NCBI RefSeq assembly: GCF_023502345.1
Contig: NZ_JAMFLX010000003.1
Location: 62,001 to 126,000, forward strand
From: Parendozoicomonas callyspongiae
GTDB taxonomy: Bacteria > Pseudomonadota > Gammaproteobacteria > Pseudomonadales > Endozoicomonadaceae
Length of the DNA: 64,000 nucleotides
Reading direction: 5' to 3'
The notes beneath the pieces are model-generated. The model did not search any database and was not told the DNA's origin. It saw only the letters and a program-made list of their open reading frames with translations. A program made the translations under genes and the position numbers. Below, piece by piece: positions 62,287 through 64,000 of this stretch; positions within the stretch are counted from its first letter, which is position 1; the number at the start of each line of letters is the position of its first letter.

Positions 62287-62292
62287 ATTATA
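62287..62292 (-). promoter_or_regulatory. Putative -10 box upstream of mqo
   Basis: Read leftward, TATAAT lies about 150 nt upstream of the mqo start. No good -35 element is at the usual distance. The rest of the gap 62135-62470 holds no gene I can support. Confidence 0.35.
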
Positions 62293-62470
62293 TAGGAAGC
62301 TGAGCAAATTTAACCGGTATTTTTAAGTAGAAACCACTGGCACGGAAAATTTCGCTCAATTTGAAATCTGAACCACGAGAAAAAGACTAGCCCAACGGAA
62401 AGCAGGAAGAGCAAATTAAAGAAATAATCAGAGTTGAATGAAGAGATTAGAAAAGATAAGCAGAAGGAAA

Positions 62471-62545
62471 TGGCTGGGGTGGCAGGATTCGAACCTGCGC
62501 ATGACGGGATCAAAACCCGTTGCCTTACCGCTTGGCGACACCCCA
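62471..62545 (-). tRNA. tRNA-Gln (UUG), third copy in transcription order
   Basis: The 75-nt cloverleaf with encoded CCA has a TGGGGTG acceptor arm, anticodon TTG in GGGTTTTGATCCC, and T-arm GGTTCGAATCC. It is the last tRNA of the leftward Met-Gln cluster. Confidence 0.97.
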
Positions 62546-62553
62546 GTAGATTA

Positions 62554-62630
62554 TGGTAGCTAGGGGCAGATTCGAACTGCCGACCCCAGCATTATGAGTG
62601 CTGTGCTCTAACCAACTGAGCTACCTAGCC
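62554..62630 (-). tRNA. tRNA-Met (CAU), elongator type, third copy in transcription order
   Basis: The 77-nt cloverleaf with encoded CCA has a GGCTAGG acceptor arm, D-arm AGCTCAGTTGGTTAGAGC and anticodon CAT in CACTCATAATG. A normal first base pair marks it as an elongator rather than an initiator tRNA. Confidence 0.95.
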
Positions 62631-62668
62631 ACAATCATTTTGCAAATTTTGACAATCTCAAAGGAGAA

Positions 62669-62743
62669 TGGCTGGGGTGGCAGGATTCGAACCTGCGCAT
62701 GACGGGATCAAAACCCGTTGCCTTACCGCTTGGCGACACCCCA
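62669..62743 (-). tRNA. tRNA-Gln (UUG), second copy
   Basis: Identical in sequence to the copy at 62471-62545. The spacer to the following tRNA-Met differs from the first pair but matches the third pair. Confidence 0.97.
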
Positions 62744-62768
62744 ATCACTTCATCGTGCGATGACATCG

Positions 62769-62845
62769 TGGTAGCTAGGGGCAGATTCGAACTGCCGACC
62801 CCAGCATTATGAGTGCTGTGCTCTAACCAACTGAGCTACCTAGCC
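62769..62845 (-). tRNA. tRNA-Met (CAU), second copy
   Basis: Identical to the other Met copies over 77 nt including CCA, with anticodon CAT. Confidence 0.95.
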
Positions 62846-62875
62846 ACGAAGAGATTGTTGAGTTTTCGGAAGAGA

Positions 62876-62950
62876 TGGCTGGGGTGGCAGGATTCGAACC
62901 TGCGCATGACGGGATCAAAACCCGTTGCCTTACCGCTTGGCGACACCCCA
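62876..62950 (-). tRNA. tRNA-Gln (UUG), first copy in transcription order
   Basis: Identical to the other Gln copies over 75 nt including CCA, with anticodon TTG. Confidence 0.97.
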
Positions 62951-62975
62951 ATCACTTCATCGTGCGATGAAATCG

Positions 62976-63052
62976 TGGTAGCTAGGGGCAGATTCGAACT
63001 GCCGACCCCAGCATTATGAGTGCTGTGCTCTAACCAACTGAGCTACCTAGCC
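62976..63052 (-). tRNA. tRNA-Met (CAU), first tRNA of the cluster
   Basis: Identical to the other Met copies over 77 nt including CCA. It lies just downstream of a strong stringent-type promoter and opens the leftward tRNA operon. Confidence 0.95.
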
Positions 63053-63070
63053 CCGAAAACTTCGGAGCGC

Positions 63071-63099
63071 ATTTTCATGATTCAGGCCCTTACTGTCAA
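63071..63099 (-). promoter_or_regulatory. tRNA operon promoter with GC-rich discriminator
   Basis: Read leftward, TTGACA (63099-63094), a 17-nt spacer and GAAAAT (63076-63071) are followed by a GC-rich GCGCTCCG discriminator. GC-rich discriminators mark growth-rate and stringently controlled tRNA promoters. It lies about 20 nt before the first tRNA-Met. The remaining gap to 63409 shows no gene. Confidence 0.65.
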
Positions 63100-63409
63100 C
63101 AATTAACTGGCAAAAACCCACACCGGAAAACCGTAACGGCACATTGACACCCTTCAATCTGAAGCTAATCTTGCCCGTCACTAAGGCAAAACGCAGCCGC
63201 AAAATAACTCGAAGCCTGCCCGGTCAGCCCCTCAAACGGCTTCAGGATGTCACGGACAGTAACATCACTCACAAATCTTCGAATCATTGATATAACAGGC
63301 TGATCTAATTCAAAACAAAATCACTTTGTCCTCTCTCCTCACGACACAAAGACACACAACAAAACAAACCAGCATCACCTGAATACTGAGATAGAGAGGA
63401 GACACAGCC

Positions 63410-64000
63410 ATGTTGAAAAAAATACTGGCCAGCACGCTGTCGGTTTTAATAACCGCTACAGCGAGCGCAAACAATTTTTACGACAACACCCCCACCACTA
63501 CCTATTCATCCGGAAATACCATCCCGGTGGAAAACGATATTGATTACCGGCATATGGGCCTCTACGAACTGAAAAGGCGCCTCTATTACAACTATGCACC
63601 GACTCCAGATATCAGTGAGGGCAATACGAATACAACCGTTGTCAGACATATCCACCAGCATGAGCACTGGGGATGGGGTGGCGGATGGTGGGGAGCAGGT
63701 CCGTACTGGGGTGGAGGAAGCAGCAGCTCTTCCTCTTCTGACGACAGCAGCGATTCATTTACAGATCGAGTTGGACAAGGCGTGAAAGAAGTTGCACTTG
63801 TCGCTGCAGTTGTCGCTATTGTCGCTACCGCAGCCTACGGCATGACACAGGCGGCATTCACCCTTTGGCCCTATGTGGGAGCTGCCAGCCTGACAGCCAT
63901 AGAGCTGCCTTCTGACTCTCCCTGGAGAATCACAGGCTACAGAGTAGCCAGTGGTCGTGTTATCACTTCTCAGTATTTTCATGGCAACCAGGATGCATTG
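63410..64000 (+). CDS. Secreted Gly/Trp/Ser-rich protein (cut by window edge)
   Basis: The frame is open from ATG 63410 to the window end (197 codons, no stop). AGAGAGGAG precedes the start. A signal peptide (residues 1-20, ending TATASA) is followed by a polar region, a low-complexity stretch HWGWGGGWWGAGPYWGGG and a run of seven serines, then a hydrophobic helix (about 128-146) and a more ordered part. It could be an outer-membrane or surface protein. I do not recognise the family and the C-terminus is missing. Confidence 0.8.
   Translation, partial: MLKKILASTLSVLITATASANNFYDNTPTTTYSSGNTIPVENDIDYRHMGLYELKRRLYYNYAPTPDISEGNTNTTVVRHIHQHEHWGWGGGWWGAGPYWGGGSSSSSSSDDSSDSFTDRVGQGVKEVALVAAVVAIVATAAYGMTQAAFTLWPYVGAASLTAIELPSDSPWRITGYRVASGRVITSQYFHGNQDAL

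Noticed and set aside
62471-63052. Regularly repeated block that could be mistaken for a CRISPR array
   Set aside because: The repeats are complete tRNA genes with CCA ends; no cas genes or short direct repeats are present. No CRISPR array was found in the window.

Overview
The window reads as chromosome of a Gram-negative gammaproteobacterium. It has the mre-maf-rng-yhdP-tldD-darP-pmbA neighbourhood, a gammaproteobacterial nap operon with NarX/NarL, gatCAB, and a Met/Gln tRNA cluster. Housekeeping genes are interspersed with large proteins of unknown family, several of them secreted, plus a eukaryote-type protein kinase. That mixture, and the nitrate respiration, would fit a host-associated marine lineage such as Endozoicomonas or relatives (Oceanospirillales). 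The genus is an inference from gene content, not a proof.

Layout. 1-11.1 kb: cell-envelope and quality-control genes, mostly leftward: mreC, mreD, maf, rng, yhdP, tldD, pmbA (cut by the left edge), with darP convergent and a 211-bp MITE beside it. 11.4-28.7 kb: a block that separates mreC from mreB. It holds two tandem paralogous proteins of unknown function (about 753 and 763 aa), the narXL two-component pair, the complete napFDAGHBC operon ending in a 42-aa membrane protein, a GDSL esterase and a secreted unknown protein. 28.7-33.7 kb: mreB, divergent from gatCAB. 33.8-37.1 kb: a small accessory island with an acetyltransferase-like protein, a Ser/Thr kinase and a secreted protein. 37.3-40.3 kb: a second-type PTS pair (ptsH, ptsI) facing a truncated DeoR/AgaR-type regulator whose phased operator repeats are still present, then a 12-codon leader peptide with alternative hairpins upstream of rsgA. 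41.5-50.3 kb: a degenerate deaminase-fold protein, then galR divergent from galT-galK-galM-lacZ, followed by a decayed mglB fragment. 50.5-64 kb: fhs, a STAS protein, an acidic membrane-hairpin protein, upp-uraA, hpt, a coiled-coil protein, a large secreted protein, mqo, three Met-Gln tRNA pairs, and the start of a Gly/Trp-rich secreted protein.

How the genes work together. NarX/NarL would sense nitrate or nitrite. A perfect NarP/NarL-type 7-2-7 palindrome and a perfect FNR/Anr box lie between narX and napF, so periplasmic nitrate reduction is probably switched on by low oxygen plus nitrate. NapC draws electrons from quinol, and mqo feeds the same quinone pool. GalR with two tandem operators would control lactose/galactose use. 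Only an mglB remnant is left of a local galactose transporter, so sugar uptake must be encoded elsewhere or be impaired.

Most worth checking: the two tandem unknown proteins inserted in the mre locus, the leader-peptide/alternative-hairpin region before rsgA, the zinc-less deaminase-like protein, the kinase-acetyltransferase-secreted protein island, the mglB remnant, and the non-canonical ATT start that mreC seems to require.
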